A stretch of DNA of 41,579 nucleotides from the NCBI RefSeq assembly GCF_001280125.1, contig NZ_LGEG01000284.1:1-41579 (forward strand), written 5' to 3'. The notes beneath the pieces were generated by a model. That model saw only the letters and a program-made list of their open reading frames with translations, ran no database searches and was not told the origin of the DNA. Positions 7,808 to 16,454 of this stretch are shown here, piece after piece. A program made the position numbers and the translations under genes. Origin of the DNA: Streptomyces sp. NRRL F-6492 (GTDB lineage: Bacteria; Actinomycetota; Actinomycetes; Streptomycetales; Streptomycetaceae). How positions within the stretch are numbered: position 1 is the stretch's first letter; each line of letters starts with the position of its first letter.

Positions 7808-8830
7808 TCAGTCCTGCTTCTTCCTCCGCGTGCCGAAGACGATCTCGTCCCAGCTGGGCACCGCCGCACGCCGCCCCGGGCGGACGCCGTCCGCCTCGGC
7901 CTGGCGGTCCGTGGTGCCGGTGAGGCGGTCGCGGTGGCCCGAGACCGCGCGGGGCATGAGCACGTCGGCGTACGCGGCGCCCGCGCCCGCCGAGGCGGCC
8001 GGCGCCGGGGGCTCCTCGGCCTCCGGCTCCTCCGAGGGCTCGGAGTCCGGCTGCTCGGGCACGACCATGTCGCCGCGGAAGCTCGGCACCGCCTCCAGGA
8101 GGCTGGTCAGGGAGTCCCGCTCGTCCTCCGGCTCGGGCGGCGGCGCGGGGGCCCGCTCCAGCTGGCGGTCCAGGGCGCGGTCGAGCGGCCGGTCCCGGGG
8201 CAGCCGGGCGATGCGCGGCACGAACGGGAAGCTGGGCTCCGGCGCGGCGGCGATCGTGTCGTCCGTCTCGCCGATCAGGGCCCGCGCCTCGTCGTCCACG
8301 GCCTGGACGAGCCGCCGGGGCGGGTCGTACGTCCAGCTGGCCGTGTGGACCTCGCCCGCGACGCGGTAGACGAGCAGCACCTCCCAGGTGCCGTCGTCCC
8401 GCCGCCAGGAGTCCCACTGCACGGTGTCCTTCTCGGCGCCGCGCAGCAGCAGCCGCTCCTGCACCGCCTCGCCGAGCTGGGGGCCGCTGTTCTCCCCGGG
8501 CCTGCGGACCGGGGTCTTGCGGGCCCGCTCCGCCATGAAGGCGCGCTCCGCGAGCACGGGGCCCTCGAAGCGGCGCACGCGGTCGACGGGGATGCCGGCG
8601 AGCTGGGCGACCTCCTCCGCGGAGGCACCGGCTCGTATCCGCGCCTGGATGTCGCGGGGGCGGAGGTGGCTCTCCACCTCGATCTCGATCTGGCCGAGGC
8701 GCGCGCGGTCGTTGCGCACGGCGGCGCGGAGCCGCTCGTCGATCGGAAGCGTGTACTCCGTGCTGTCAGCAGCCTTCAGCACCAGTCGTGTGCCGTCGTT
8801 GGAGACGGCCACGACACGCAGTTCGGGCAT
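7808..8830 (-). CDS. sepH: Septation protein SepH
   Basis: The 340-residue protein has the conserved N-terminal DUF3071 domain of SepH (ELRVVAVSNDGTRLVLKA...) with a helix-turn-helix-like segment (IQARIRAGASAEEVAQLAG, about 70-88). A tryptophan-rich middle (VQWDSWRRDDGTWEVLLVYR) and a long acidic, Pro-rich disordered tail follow, ending in a basic TRRKKQD. SepH is an actinobacterial cell-division protein shown in Streptomyces to bind FtsZ and promote its assembly. The ATG at 8830 follows GGAGG 5 nt away. Its position near sseA and the ferrochelatase matches the recalled S. coelicolor order. It is transcribed alone from the 8831-9294 region. Confidence 0.93.
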   Translation of the reverse strand: MPELRVVAVSNDGTRLVLKAADSTEYTLPIDERLRAAVRNDRARLGQIEIEVESHLRPRDIQARIRAGASAEEVAQLAGIPVDRVRRFEGPVLAERAFMAERARKTPVRRPGENSGPQLGEAVQERLLLRGAEKDTVQWDSWRRDDGTWEVLLVYRVAGEVHTASWTYDPPRRLVQAVDDEARALIGETDDTIAAAPEPSFPFVPRIARLPRDRPLDRALDRQLERAPAPPPEPEDERDSLTSLLEAVPSFRGDMVVPEQPDSEPSEEPEAEEPPAPAASAGAGAAYADVLMPRAVSGHRDRLTGTTDRQAEADGVRPGRRAAVPSWDEIVFGTRRKKQD

Positions 8831-9294
8831 GGGGACCTCCCGGGTGGTGCCTGCCGACGTCACGTGCGTCGCTGCTTCCGCTAGTCGAGTGTGGCCTGCC
8901 CGGGTGCAGCCTGCCACTACCTTGCCGAGTTGCCCGGCGTGTCGGGCATGGACCCTGGGGCGCCGTTATGGCACGGTTACCTCTTCACTACCCGGAGTGA
9001 CTGGTGGTCACTCCTCGTGATCGGTCTCCGTGCGATGCCGCGGCGCCGCCGGTTCGAGCGCCGTCTCCGGCTCCCTTCCCGTGATCCCGGGCACCCGTGA
9101 GGGCGTCCGGACCCAGGGTTCGTCAATGTACTCCATTCGGGCCACCTGGGTGGACAGGCGCGCCGCCCAACTTCTCGGGCGGCACGGGAGTTGGGTCTCC
9201 GGGGCCTCCTCCCCGCGTGTCCCTCTTCACAGAAAGAGCGGAAACGGAACTATTCCCTTCCCCCATTTGTCCCTTCTGGGTGCAAGGCACTCGG
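8831..9294. promoter_or_regulatory. Divergent intergenic region of sepH with inverted repeat
   Basis: These 464 nt separate sepH (minus) from the next plus-strand gene. They hold a perfect 8-bp inverted repeat, GGAGTGAC at 8994-9001 and GTCACTCC at 9007-9014 with a TGGTG loop, plus locally AT-richer DNA (TTATGGCACGGTTAC). These suggest promoter and operator elements. I see no tRNA or convincing small ORF. Confidence 0.4.
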
Positions 9295-10281
9295 ATGAGT
9301 CAGCAGGGGTTGGAGATGCGCCACAGGCCGGAAACCGACACCGACGAGCCGAAGGAGGCGAAGACGGAGGAGCGCGAGAAGGACGAGGAGAGCGGCAGGA
9401 GAAGGATCGACCTGAGCGTCGCCCAGGTCTCGGGCAGCGCCCTGGCCGCGGTCATCGCCGCCAAGCTCGCCTCGACCCTGGGCGTGTACGGCACGATCAT
9501 CGGCGCCGGCGTGATCAGTGTCATCGCCACCTGCGGCGGCCCCCTCTTCCAGTACGTCTTCCGGCGCACCGGCGAGCAGGTCCGCGACGCGACCGCCGCC
9601 GCCCGGCCCCGGGGCCGCCAGGTCCCGCTCGCGGCCGGTGCCGCGCCCGGCGCGGGGCCCGCGCGGGACGACGCCACCCTGCTGCTCGCCGCGGTCCCGC
9701 CGCCCCTCCCGGAACGGGAGGAGTTCGGCGAGGCGACCACCCACGGCACCCGGGTGCGGGGCTGGAAGCGCCCGGCGATCGCCGCCGCCCTGGTCTTCGG
9801 CGTCACCATGGGCGGCATCACCACCTACGAGCTGGTCGCCGGGGAGGACTTCAGCGGCCGGCAGGGGACCACCACCTTCGGCTCGGCCGTCCGCGGCGGC
9901 GGGCACGGCGGACAGGACGCGCCGGACCCGGGCGGGGAGACCACCCCGACGCCCTCCGGCTCGTCCGACGGCACCGGACGGCCCGGGGACGGCACCACCT
10001 CCGGGCCCGGACCCGCCCCGAGCTCCGGCGACCGGGACTCCGGGCGGCCGGACACCGGACAGGACGGAAGCGGGACCCCGTCGGCCGAGCCGACGCCCTC
10101 CGCGCCCACCGACGGCGGGACGACGCCCCCGCCGGAGCCGACCGGCCCCACCACGGGACCGACCGCCCCGACCCTGGAGCCGTCCACCGGCACGGGACCG
10201 ACCGGGGTCCCGACCGCCCCGTCGTTCCCGGCGCCGACCGGACCCGACACCGGAACCGGCGCGGAACCCGGAGCCGAATAG
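9295..10281 (+). CDS. Unknown membrane protein with long Pro/Thr/Gly-rich tail
   Basis: I do not recognise a named family. The 328-residue product starts with a charged, Glu/Lys-rich region of about 40 residues. Two closely spaced hydrophobic segments follow (VSGSALAAVIAAKLAST, then YGTIIGAGVISVIATCGG), then a cytosolic-type linker and a third membrane helix (PAIAAALVFGVTMGGITTY, about 160-180). The last ~140 residues are low complexity in Gly, Pro, Thr, Ser and Asp, probably disordered and possibly wall-spanning. ATG 9295 is preferred, with AAGGCA upstream; ATG 9316 is the alternative. Proteins of this layout are common and uncharacterised in Streptomyces. A very strong terminator follows immediately. 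Confidence 0.65.
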   Translation: MSQQGLEMRHRPETDTDEPKEAKTEEREKDEESGRRRIDLSVAQVSGSALAAVIAAKLASTLGVYGTIIGAGVISVIATCGGPLFQYVFRRTGEQVRDATAAARPRGRQVPLAAGAAPGAGPARDDATLLLAAVPPPLPEREEFGEATTHGTRVRGWKRPAIAAALVFGVTMGGITTYELVAGEDFSGRQGTTTFGSAVRGGGHGGQDAPDPGGETTPTPSGSSDGTGRPGDGTTSGPGPAPSSGDRDSGRPDTGQDGSGTPSAEPTPSAPTDGGTTPPPEPTGPTTGPTAPTLEPSTGTGPTGVPTAPSFPAPTGPDTGTGAEPGAE

Positions 10282-10322
10282 ACGGAGACGGCCGCCACGC
10301 ACGCGTGGCGGCCGTCTCCGTC
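10281..10322. terminator. 20-bp perfect-stem terminator
   Basis: Positions 10281-10300 pair perfectly with 10303-10322 around a minimal loop, starting on the last base of the previous stop codon. It lies 17 nt from the stop of the convergent oxidase gene, so it can act in both directions. Confidence 0.9.
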
Positions 10323-10338
10323 CTTCCCGACCGGGCCC

Positions 10339-11679
10339 TCAGTCGCCGAGGATCCGCCGCAGGTGGTCGTTGGCGAAGAGCCGGTCCGGGTCGAGCCGGT
10401 CGCGCAGCGCCGTGAACTCGGCGAAGCGCGGATAGACCTCCGAGAAGTAGGCGGCGTCGCGGGTGTGCAGCTTGCCCCAGTGGGGACGGCCCCCGTGCGC
10501 CGTCATGATGCGCTCCACCGCCGTGAAGTACGCCCGGTGGGGCGTTCCCCTGTAGAGGTGCACGGCGATGTAGGCGGTCTCCCGCCCCGAGGCCGTGGAC
10601 AGCGCGATGTCGTCCGCCGGGGCCGTGCGCACCTCCACCGGGAAGCTCACCTTGAGCGGCGAGCGCTCGACCATCGCCTTGACCTCGCGCAGCGCGGCGA
10701 CCGCCGCCTCGCGCGGCAGCGCGTACTCCATCTCCACGAAGCGCACCCGGCGCGGCGAGGTGAAGACCTTGTACGGGATGTCGGTGTACGTACGGGCCGA
10801 CAGGGCCCGGCTGGAGACCCTGGCGAGCGCGGGGACGACCGGCGGCACCGCCCTGCCGAGCGAGCAGGCGAGCTGGAAGACCCCGTTGGAGAGGAGCTCG
10901 TCCTCCACCCAGCCGCTGATCCGCCCGGGGGGAGCGGCGGGGCCCGCGCTGCGGTTGTTGCGCTTGGTGTTGCAGTTGTCCGTGTGGGGGAACCAGTAGA
11001 ACTCGAAGTGCTCGTTCTCCGCGTGCAGCGCGTCGAACTCCGAGGTGACCCGGTCGAAGGTCATCGGCTCCTCGCGCGCGGTGAGCAGGAAGACCGGCTC
11101 CACCGCGAAGGTGATCGCGGTGACCACGCCGAGGGCGCCGAGCCCGATCCGGGCGGCCGCGAAGACCTCCGGACTCTCCTTCTCCGAACAGGTCAGCAGC
11201 TGTCCGTCGGCCGTCACCAGTTCGAGGGCGCGGATCTGCGCGGCCACCGACGCCGAGTCGCGGCCCGTGCCGTGCGTACCGGTGGAGACGGCCCCGGCGA
11301 CGGTCTGCTCCATGATGTCGCCCATGTTCGTGAGCGACAGGCCCTCCCGGGCCAGCGCCACGTTGAGCCGCTTCAGCGAGGTGCCCGACTCGACCGTCAC
11401 GGTCATCGCCTCGCGGTCGATCCGCCGGATCCCGGTCAGCAGACCCGGCCGGATCAGCACCCCGTCGGTGGCCGCGATCGGGGTGAAGGAGTGGCCGGTG
11501 CCGACCGTCTTCACCCGCAGCCCGTCCTCGGCCGCCCGGCGCACCGCCTCGGCGAGCTCCTCGGCCGAGGCCGGGCTCACCTCACGGGCCGGGCGGGAGG
11601 TGACGTTCCCCGCCCAGTTGCGCCACGGACCGCTCGCCGTCCCGCCGCTCCCCGACCCCGCTGTCGTCGTCCCGCTCAC
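10339..11679 (-). CDS. D-arabinono-1,4-lactone oxidase / alditol oxidase-family flavoprotein
   Basis: The 446-residue protein combines an N-terminal FAD-binding (VAO/PCMH-type) domain with a C-terminal ALO domain. The FAD domain has VKTVGTGHSFTPIA around residue 55, where the His is the usual covalent flavin site. It also has GAVSTGTHGTG near 130. The ALO domain ends with the family signature GGRPHWGKLHT. Relatives oxidise aldono-lactones or alditols with oxygen. GTG 11679 has GGGAGGGG 4 nt upstream. That start lies inside the 3' end of the MFS gene, giving a 98-nt overlap in another frame and indicating tight coupling. The chemical link between enzyme and transporter is unknown. Confidence 0.88.
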   Translation of the reverse strand: MSGTTTAGSGSGGTASGPWRNWAGNVTSRPAREVSPASAEELAEAVRRAAEDGLRVKTVGTGHSFTPIAATDGVLIRPGLLTGIRRIDREAMTVTVESGTSLKRLNVALAREGLSLTNMGDIMEQTVAGAVSTGTHGTGRDSASVAAQIRALELVTADGQLLTCSEKESPEVFAAARIGLGALGVVTAITFAVEPVFLLTAREEPMTFDRVTSEFDALHAENEHFEFYWFPHTDNCNTKRNNRSAGPAAPPGRISGWVEDELLSNGVFQLACSLGRAVPPVVPALARVSSRALSARTYTDIPYKVFTSPRRVRFVEMEYALPREAAVAALREVKAMVERSPLKVSFPVEVRTAPADDIALSTASGRETAYIAVHLYRGTPHRAYFTAVERIMTAHGGRPHWGKLHTRDAAYFSEVYPRFAEFTALRDRLDPDRLFANDHLRRILGD

Positions 11680-12883
11680 GCTGCCCCTCCCGGTTCGGCG
11701 CCGGCCTGCGCAGCCGGCGGTGTCCGAGAAGACCCACCGCGACCGCGACCGCGCCCGAGACGACGGGCACCACGTACCCCGCTTCCGCTCCCGACGCGTC
11801 GACCACCCAGCCCGCGGCGGAGGAGCCGAGCGCCACGCCGATCGCGAGACCCGTACCCGTCCAGGTCATGCCCTCGGTCAGCTTGGTGCGCGGTACGTGC
11901 GCTTCGACGAGGGCCATCGTGGTCACCATCGTAGGTGCGATGGACAGGCCCGCGACGAAGAGCGCCACGGCCAGCAACGGCAGGTTCCCGGCCAGTAGGA
12001 GGGGGATCATACTCACGGCCATCGCGCAGACGCCCAGCAGCCACCTGCGGGACGGCTCGCCCTTGAGGTGGAGCAGGCCGAAGACGGCCCCGGCCAGACA
12101 GGAGCCCAGCGCGTAGACGGCCAGGACGAGGCTGGCGGCGGCCTTGTGGCCCCGCTCCTCGGCGAAGGCCACGGTCACCACGTCCACCGAGCCGAAGACG
12201 GCGCCGGTGGCGACGAAGGCGAGCACCAGGACCCGCAGGCCGGGGGAGCGGAGCAGGGAGGTCTCCCGCTCGCCGCCCTGCCGCGGGTGCGGCCGGGGCT
12301 CCGTGGAGCGCTGCGCGGTCAGCCAGAAGACGCCGATCGCGAGGAACACCCCGGCGAGCAGCGGACCGGCCTCGGGGAACCAGGTCGTCGACAGGCCGAT
12401 GGAGATGATCGGGCCGAAGATGAAGCACACCTCGTCGACGATCGACTCCCAGGAGTACGCCGTGTGCAGGCTCCGTCCCTCGCCCCGGTAGATCTCCGCC
12501 CAGCGGGCCCGGATCATCGCCCCGACGCTCGGCACGCAGCCGATCACGGCGGTGAACGCGAAGAGCGTCCAGTCCGGGGCCTCCCGCTGCACGCAGAGCA
12601 GCAGCCCGGCGCCCGCGGCGAGCGACACCAGCGTCACCGGCCGGAGCACCCGGCGCTGCCCGTGCCGGTCGACCAGGCGCGAGACCAGGGGGCCGAGGAC
12701 GGCGGCGGACATCGCGAGCGTCGCCGAGAGCGCGCCGGCGAGGCCGTACCTGCCGGTGACCTGCGAGATCATGGTGACGATGCCGATGCCCATCATGGAC
12801 AGGGGCATCCGGCCGAAGAAGCCGGCGACGGAGAACGACGCGGCTCCGGGTGCCGCGAAGATCGCGCGGTAGGGACTGGGCAA
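11582..12883 (-). CDS. MFS transporter, 12 helices
   Basis: The 433-residue protein has the helix pattern of a drug/sugar-efflux type major facilitator, including the loop after helix 2 (SRLVDRHGQRRVLRP) and a long central cytosolic loop. The C-terminus is a charged tail (RRLRRPAPNREGQRERDD) running 98 nt into the downstream oxidase gene. The start is TTG at 12883 with GGAGA 5-8 nt upstream; no ATG or GTG is better placed. On the minus strand TAGGCT (12981-12986) makes a plausible -10 about 100 nt upstream, next to a partial palindrome at 12967. The substrate cannot be assigned. Confidence 0.85.
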   Translation of the reverse strand: MPSPYRAIFAAPGAASFSVAGFFGRMPLSMMGIGIVTMISQVTGRYGLAGALSATLAMSAAVLGPLVSRLVDRHGQRRVLRPVTLVSLAAGAGLLLCVQREAPDWTLFAFTAVIGCVPSVGAMIRARWAEIYRGEGRSLHTAYSWESIVDEVCFIFGPIISIGLSTTWFPEAGPLLAGVFLAIGVFWLTAQRSTEPRPHPRQGGERETSLLRSPGLRVLVLAFVATGAVFGSVDVVTVAFAEERGHKAAASLVLAVYALGSCLAGAVFGLLHLKGEPSRRWLLGVCAMAVSMIPLLLAGNLPLLAVALFVAGLSIAPTMVTTMALVEAHVPRTKLTEGMTWTGTGLAIGVALGSSAAGWVVDASGAEAGYVVPVVSGAVAVAVGLLGHRRLRRPAPNREGQRERDDDSGVGERRDGERSVAQLGGERHLPPGP

Positions 12884-12966
12884 GAGGGTCTCCGGAATCT
12901 CCGTGCTTCGGAGCGTGCTCCGCGCGACGACTCGGCACGTGCTCCTGCGCGATCGCCGGGCGCGTG

Positions 12967-12986
12967 TAGTTAACAGCTAAAGCCTA
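12967..12986 (-). promoter_or_regulatory. Candidate -10 and operator for the MFS-oxidase operon
   Basis: Read on the minus strand, TAGGCT (12981-12986) resembles the Streptomyces -10 consensus. Immediately downstream, TAGCTGTTAACTA (12967-12979) is an imperfect palindrome with matching TAG/CTA ends, placed where a MarR- or TetR-type repressor would block transcription. No cognate regulator is adjacent. Confidence 0.35.
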
Positions 12987-13133
12987 CGGCGTTGAACTGA
13001 ATGGGTCATCCCCCTTTTCGGACGACCGGGGCGAACACCCGCCCGACACCCCTTCCGGCGGACCGCGCCCCGCCACCCCCCTTTCCGACGGGCCGCGCCC
13101 CCGTCGCCACGGCCGGGTGGGAGGATCGGTGCC

Positions 13134-14261
13134 ATGTCCGATCAGCACGATCCCGCCCCGTACGACGCCCTGCTGCTGCTCTCCTTCGGCGGTCCCGAGG
13201 GCCCGGACGACGTGGTCCCGTTCCTGGAGAACGTGACGCGCGGCCGCGGCATCCCGAAGGAACGGCTCAAGGAGGTGGGGCAGCACTACTTCCTCTTCGG
13301 CGGCGTCTCCCCGATCAACGACCAGAACCGCGCGCTCCTCGACGCGCTGCGGACGGACTTCGCGGAGGCCGGACTCGGCCTCCCGGTCTACTGGGGGAAC
13401 CGGAACTGGGCGCCGTACCTCACCGACGCCCTCCGGGAGATGGTCACCGACGGCCGGCGCCACATCGCCGTCCTCGCCACCAGCGCGTACGCCTCCTACT
13501 CCGGCTGCCGCCAGTACCGCGAGAACCTCGCCGACGCGCTCGCGACCCTGGAGGCGGAGGGCCTCCCGCTGCCCCGCGTCGACAAGCTCCGGCACTACTT
13601 CAACCACCCCGGCTTCGTCGAGCCCATGGTCGAGGGCGTCCTCGCCTCCCTCGCCGAACTCGACCCCGCCGTGCGGGACGGCGCCCACCTCGCCTTCACC
13701 ACCCACTCCATCCCCGACTCCTCCGCCGACACCTCGGGACCGGCCCGCGAGCACGGCGAGGGCGGGGCCTACGTGCGCCAGCACCTCGACGTGGCACGGA
13801 CGATCGCCGACGCCGTCCGCGAGCGGACCGGCACCGACCACCCCTGGAAGCTCGTCTACCAGTCCCGCAGCGGCGCCCCGCACATCCCGTGGCTGGAGCC
13901 CGACATCTGCGACCACCTGGAGGAGCTGCACGGCGCCGGCGCGCCCGCGGCCGTCATGGTCCCGATCGGCTTCGTCTCCGACCACATGGAGGTCCTGTAC
14001 GACCTCGACACCGAGGCCACGGCCAAGGCGGCCGAACTCGGCCTGCCCGTCCGGCGCTCGGCCACCGTCGGCTCCGACCCGCGCTTCGCCGCCGCAGTCC
14101 GCGACCTCGTCCTGGAGCGGGCCGCCGGGGAGCGCGGGATCCGGGTGGAGCGGTGCGCCCTGGGCGCGCTCGGGCCCTCCCACGACCTGTGCCCGATCGG
14201 CTGCTGCCCGGCCAGGACGGAGCGGCCCGCGGCGGCCGGCGCCGACAGCCCGTACGCGTGA
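13134..14261 (+). CDS. hemH: Coproporphyrin III ferrochelatase
   Basis: The 375-residue enzyme opens with the ferrochelatase signature [20 protein letters not shown] and contains the metal-site His191 in FTTHSIP and the conserved [14 protein letters not shown]. In actinobacteria this enzyme (also called CpfC) inserts iron into coproporphyrin III in the coproporphyrin-dependent haem pathway. A Cys cluster near the C-terminus (CPIGCCPA), with further Cys residues, is consistent with the [2Fe-2S] centre known in actinobacterial forms. The ATG follows GGGAGG at good spacing. It is divergent from the MFS gene and is followed after 97 nt by an inositol monophosphatase-family gene. Confidence 0.93.
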   Translation: MSDQHDPAPYDALLLLSFGGPEGPDDVVPFLENVTRGRGIPKERLKEVGQHYFLFGGVSPINDQNRALLDALRTDFAEAGLGLPVYWGNRNWAPYLTDALREMVTDGRRHIAVLATSAYASYSGCRQYRENLADALATLEAEGLPLPRVDKLRHYFNHPGFVEPMVEGVLASLAELDPAVRDGAHLAFTTHSIPDSSADTSGPAREHGEGGAYVRQHLDVARTIADAVRERTGTDHPWKLVYQSRSGAPHIPWLEPDICDHLEELHGAGAPAAVMVPIGFVSDHMEVLYDLDTEATAKAAELGLPVRRSATVGSDPRFAAAVRDLVLERAAGERGIRVERCALGALGPSHDLCPIGCCPARTERPAAAGADSPYA

Positions 14262-14312
14262 GGCCCCCCGGCGCGCGGCGGAGCCGCACGCGCAGGTGAA
14301 GCCCGTGACCCG

Positions 14313-14344
14313 CCCGTACGCCCGTACACCCGTGCACCCGTACG
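14313..14344 (+). repeat. Four tandem 8-bp repeats (CCCGTRCR) in the suhB-type leader
   Basis: CCCGTRC occurs at 14313, 14321, 14329 and 14337 at exact 8-nt spacing (CCCGTACG, CCCGTACA, CCCGTGCA, CCCGTACG). It ends seven nucleotides before the ribosome site of the next gene. Confidence 0.85.
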
Positions 14345-14358
14345 CGCAAGGAGATCCC

Positions 14359-15168
14359 ATGACCGAGGTTCCCGACCCCCTGCTCACCGAGCTGCACGAG
14401 ATCGCCCTGGAGGCGGCGCGGCGGGCCGGAGCGCTGCTGCGCGACGGCCGGCCCGACGACCTGACCGTGGCGAAGACCAAGACGAGCCCCATCGACGTGG
14501 TCACCGAGATGGACATCGCCGCCGAGAAGCTCATCACCGGCTTCCTCGCCGAGCACCGCCCGCGGGACGGCCTCCTCGGCGAGGAGGGCGCCGCCAGCCC
14601 CGGCACGAGCGGCGTGCGCTGGGTCATCGACCCGCTCGACGGCACCGTGAACTACCTGTACGGCCTGCCCACCTGGGGCGTCTCGATCGCCGCCGAACGG
14701 GACGGCGAGACCGTCGTCGGCGTGGTCGAGGCGCCGCTGCGCGGCGAGACGTACCACGCGGTCCTCGGCCGCGGCGCGCACGCGGGGGACCGGCGGCTCG
14801 CCGTCCGCCCCTCGCCCCCGCTCGACCAGGCCCTGCTCGGCACCGGCTTCGCCTACGTCCAGACCCGCCGCGCCCACCAGGCCGACGTCGCCCGGCGGGT
14901 GATCCCGCGGGTCCGCGACATCCGGCGCGCCGGCTCGGCCGCCATCGACCTCTGCGACGTCGCCGCGGGCCGCCTCGACGCCTACTACGAGCGCGGCCTC
15001 AACCCCTGGGACCTCGCGGCGGGCGCGCTGATCGCCCGCGAGGCGGGCGCCCTGACCGGCGGCCGCCCCGGGGAGCCGGAGTCCGGAGAGCTGACCGTGG
15101 CGGCCTCCCCGGGCCTCTTCACGCCCCTCCAGGAGCTCCTGGAGGAGCTGGGGGCCTGGCACGACTGA
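14359..15168 (+). CDS. suhB: Inositol monophosphatase-family phosphatase
   Basis: The 269-residue Mg2+-dependent phosphatase has all family metal-site motifs: Glu75-Glu76 in LLGEEG, DPLDGT at 91-96 and the C-terminal WDLAAG with Asp218. It probably dephosphorylates inositol-1-phosphate, which feeds phosphatidylinositol and mycothiol in actinobacteria, or a related sugar phosphate. ATG 14359 follows AAGGAG with ideal spacing; an upstream in-frame GTG is unlikely. In the mycobacterial counterpart of this block the same position holds suhB. It lies downstream of hemH, separated by an array of 8-bp repeats, and ends in a terminator. Confidence 0.88.
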   Translation: MTEVPDPLLTELHEIALEAARRAGALLRDGRPDDLTVAKTKTSPIDVVTEMDIAAEKLITGFLAEHRPRDGLLGEEGAASPGTSGVRWVIDPLDGTVNYLYGLPTWGVSIAAERDGETVVGVVEAPLRGETYHAVLGRGAHAGDRRLAVRPSPPLDQALLGTGFAYVQTRRAHQADVARRVIPRVRDIRRAGSAAIDLCDVAAGRLDAYYERGLNPWDLAAGALIAREAGALTGGRPGEPESGELTVAASPGLFTPLQELLEELGAWHD

Positions 15169-15201
15169 CCCGGTCCCGGCGGGCCGTGAGCGGACGGACG
15201 A

Positions 15202-15232
15202 GGGCCCCGGTGCCGGGACGGCGCCGGGGCCC
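15202..15232. terminator. Terminator hairpin after the suhB-type gene
   Basis: A 13-bp stem (15202-15214 with 15220-15232, one G-U pair in RNA) closes a 5-nt loop. It lies between the plus-strand phosphatase and the minus-strand small gene. Confidence 0.8.
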
Positions 15233-15274
15233 CGCGCGGGTGTGCCGCTCCACCGGCGGGAGCGGCGGGGCGGG

Positions 15275-15448
15275 TCAGACGCCCGGCACGGCCACCTCCA
15301 CGCCGTGCTCGGCGGCCAGGCGGTGCAGGTCCTCCAGCTCGGCCTGCTCCACCTCCGCCAGGTAGTCGTCTCCCGTCTCACGCGCCCGCGTGAGGTCCGT
15401 CTGCGTGGTCCTGATGCGGTGCAGCAGGCCGGCCGTGAAAGCGTCCAT
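15275..15448 (-). CDS. Small conserved-looking protein, 57 residues
   Basis: A short gene in a 600-nt gap. Its product starts MDAFTAGLLHRIRTTQTDL, continues with an Arg/Glu-rich amphipathic helix (RARETGDDYLAEVEQAELED), and ends LHRLAAEHGVEVAVPGV. It should be a cytosolic, mostly helical, acidic protein. GAGGGGG lies 7-8 nt before the ATG, and third positions are almost all G or C, so it is very probably translated. I recall near-identical small proteins at this place in other Streptomyces, but I know of no function. It is convergent with the phosphatase gene and divergent from cutR. Confidence 0.75.
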   Translation of the reverse strand: MDAFTAGLLHRIRTTQTDLTRARETGDDYLAEVEQAELEDLHRLAAEHGVEVAVPGV

Positions 15449-15796
15449 CGTGCGCCCCCTCGTCGTGGGTCCGGTGGCACGGGGGTGTGCCGAGGGTGGG
15501 TCGGATCACGCGCTGCGGTCTCTGGGGGACAGAGAGCGTCGGGTGGCGCGCCACATACAGGGCGTGATCGCGGGGTGTGCAGTCGTCCTCCCCAACCCCT
15601 TTCGCGGAGAAACCTCAACTGGCCCGCGAATCAGGTGAATTCTCGGTGCCCCCTCCGGAGGCCCCGCCCGGCCCCGGCCCCGCACCGCCGCCTTACAGCC
15701 GGTTTACGCGCGTACGGGGCAGGATGGACACCCACAGTCAGCTCAGGTACCGGCCGCTCCCGCCCCGGGTCGCGGTCAGAGGGAAGGATGTACGAC
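15449..15796. promoter_or_regulatory. Upstream region of cutRS and the 57-residue gene
   Basis: The 348-nt gap contains no convincing ORF. AT-richer stretches (AACCTCAACTGG and TCAGGTGAATTCTCGG, 15610-15650; CAGCCGGTTTACGCGCG, 15697-15713) probably hold the divergent promoters. I cannot assign exact boxes. Confidence 0.3.
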
Positions 15797-16450
15797 GTGC
15801 GCGTACTCGTCGTCGAGGACGAGCAGCTGCTCGCCGATGCGGTGGCCACCGGACTGCGCCGGGAGGCCATGGCCGTCGACGTCGTGTACGACGGCGCGGC
15901 CGCCCTGGAGCGCGTGGGGGTCAACGACTACGACGTCGTCGTCCTCGACCGCGACCTCCCCCTCGTGCACGGCGACGACGTCTGCCGCAGGATCGTCGAG
16001 CTGGGCATGCCCACGCGCGTCCTGATGCTCACCGCCTCCGGCGACGTCAGCGACCGCGTGGAGGGCCTCGAACTGGGCGCGGACGACTACCTCCCCAAGC
16101 CCTTCGCCTTCACCGAGCTCACCGCGCGCGTGCGGGCCCTCGGCCGCCGCACGACCGTGCCCCTCCCGCCCGTCCTGGAGCGCGCCGGCATCAGGCTCGA
16201 CCCGAACCGCCGCGAGGTCTTCCGGGACGGCCGCGAGGTCCAGCTCGCGCCGAAGGAGTTCGCCGTCCTGGAGGTCCTCATGCGCAGCGAGGGCGCCGTC
16301 GTCTCGGCCGAGCAGCTCCTGGAGAAGGCCTGGGACGAGAACACCGACCCGTTCACCAACGTGGTGCGCGTCACCGTCATGACCCTGCGCCGCAAGCTGG
16401 GGGAGCCCCCCGTCATCGTCACCGTGCCCGGCTCCGGCTACCGGATCTGA
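15797..16450 (+). CDS. cutR: Response regulator CutR
   Basis: An OmpR/PhoB-type response regulator. The receiver domain has phospho-acceptor Asp51 in VVVLDRDLP and Lys101 in DDYLPKPF. A C-terminal winged helix binds DNA (about 125-217, ending VTVPGSGYRI). The GTG at 15797, with AAGGA 8 nt upstream, gives exactly 217 residues, the recalled length of Streptomyces CutR; ATG 15788 would add three residues but has a cramped ribosome site. CutRS was first linked to copper and antibiotic production. More recently it was tied to secretion stress and failed disulfide formation outside the cell. The kinase gene follows 4 nt later. Confidence 0.93.
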   Translation: MRVLVVEDEQLLADAVATGLRREAMAVDVVYDGAAALERVGVNDYDVVVLDRDLPLVHGDDVCRRIVELGMPTRVLMLTASGDVSDRVEGLELGADDYLPKPFAFTELTARVRALGRRTTVPLPPVLERAGIRLDPNRREVFRDGREVQLAPKEFAVLEVLMRSEGAVVSAEQLLEKAWDENTDPFTNVVRVTVMTLRRKLGEPPVIVTVPGSGYRI

Positions 16451-16454
16451 GTCG

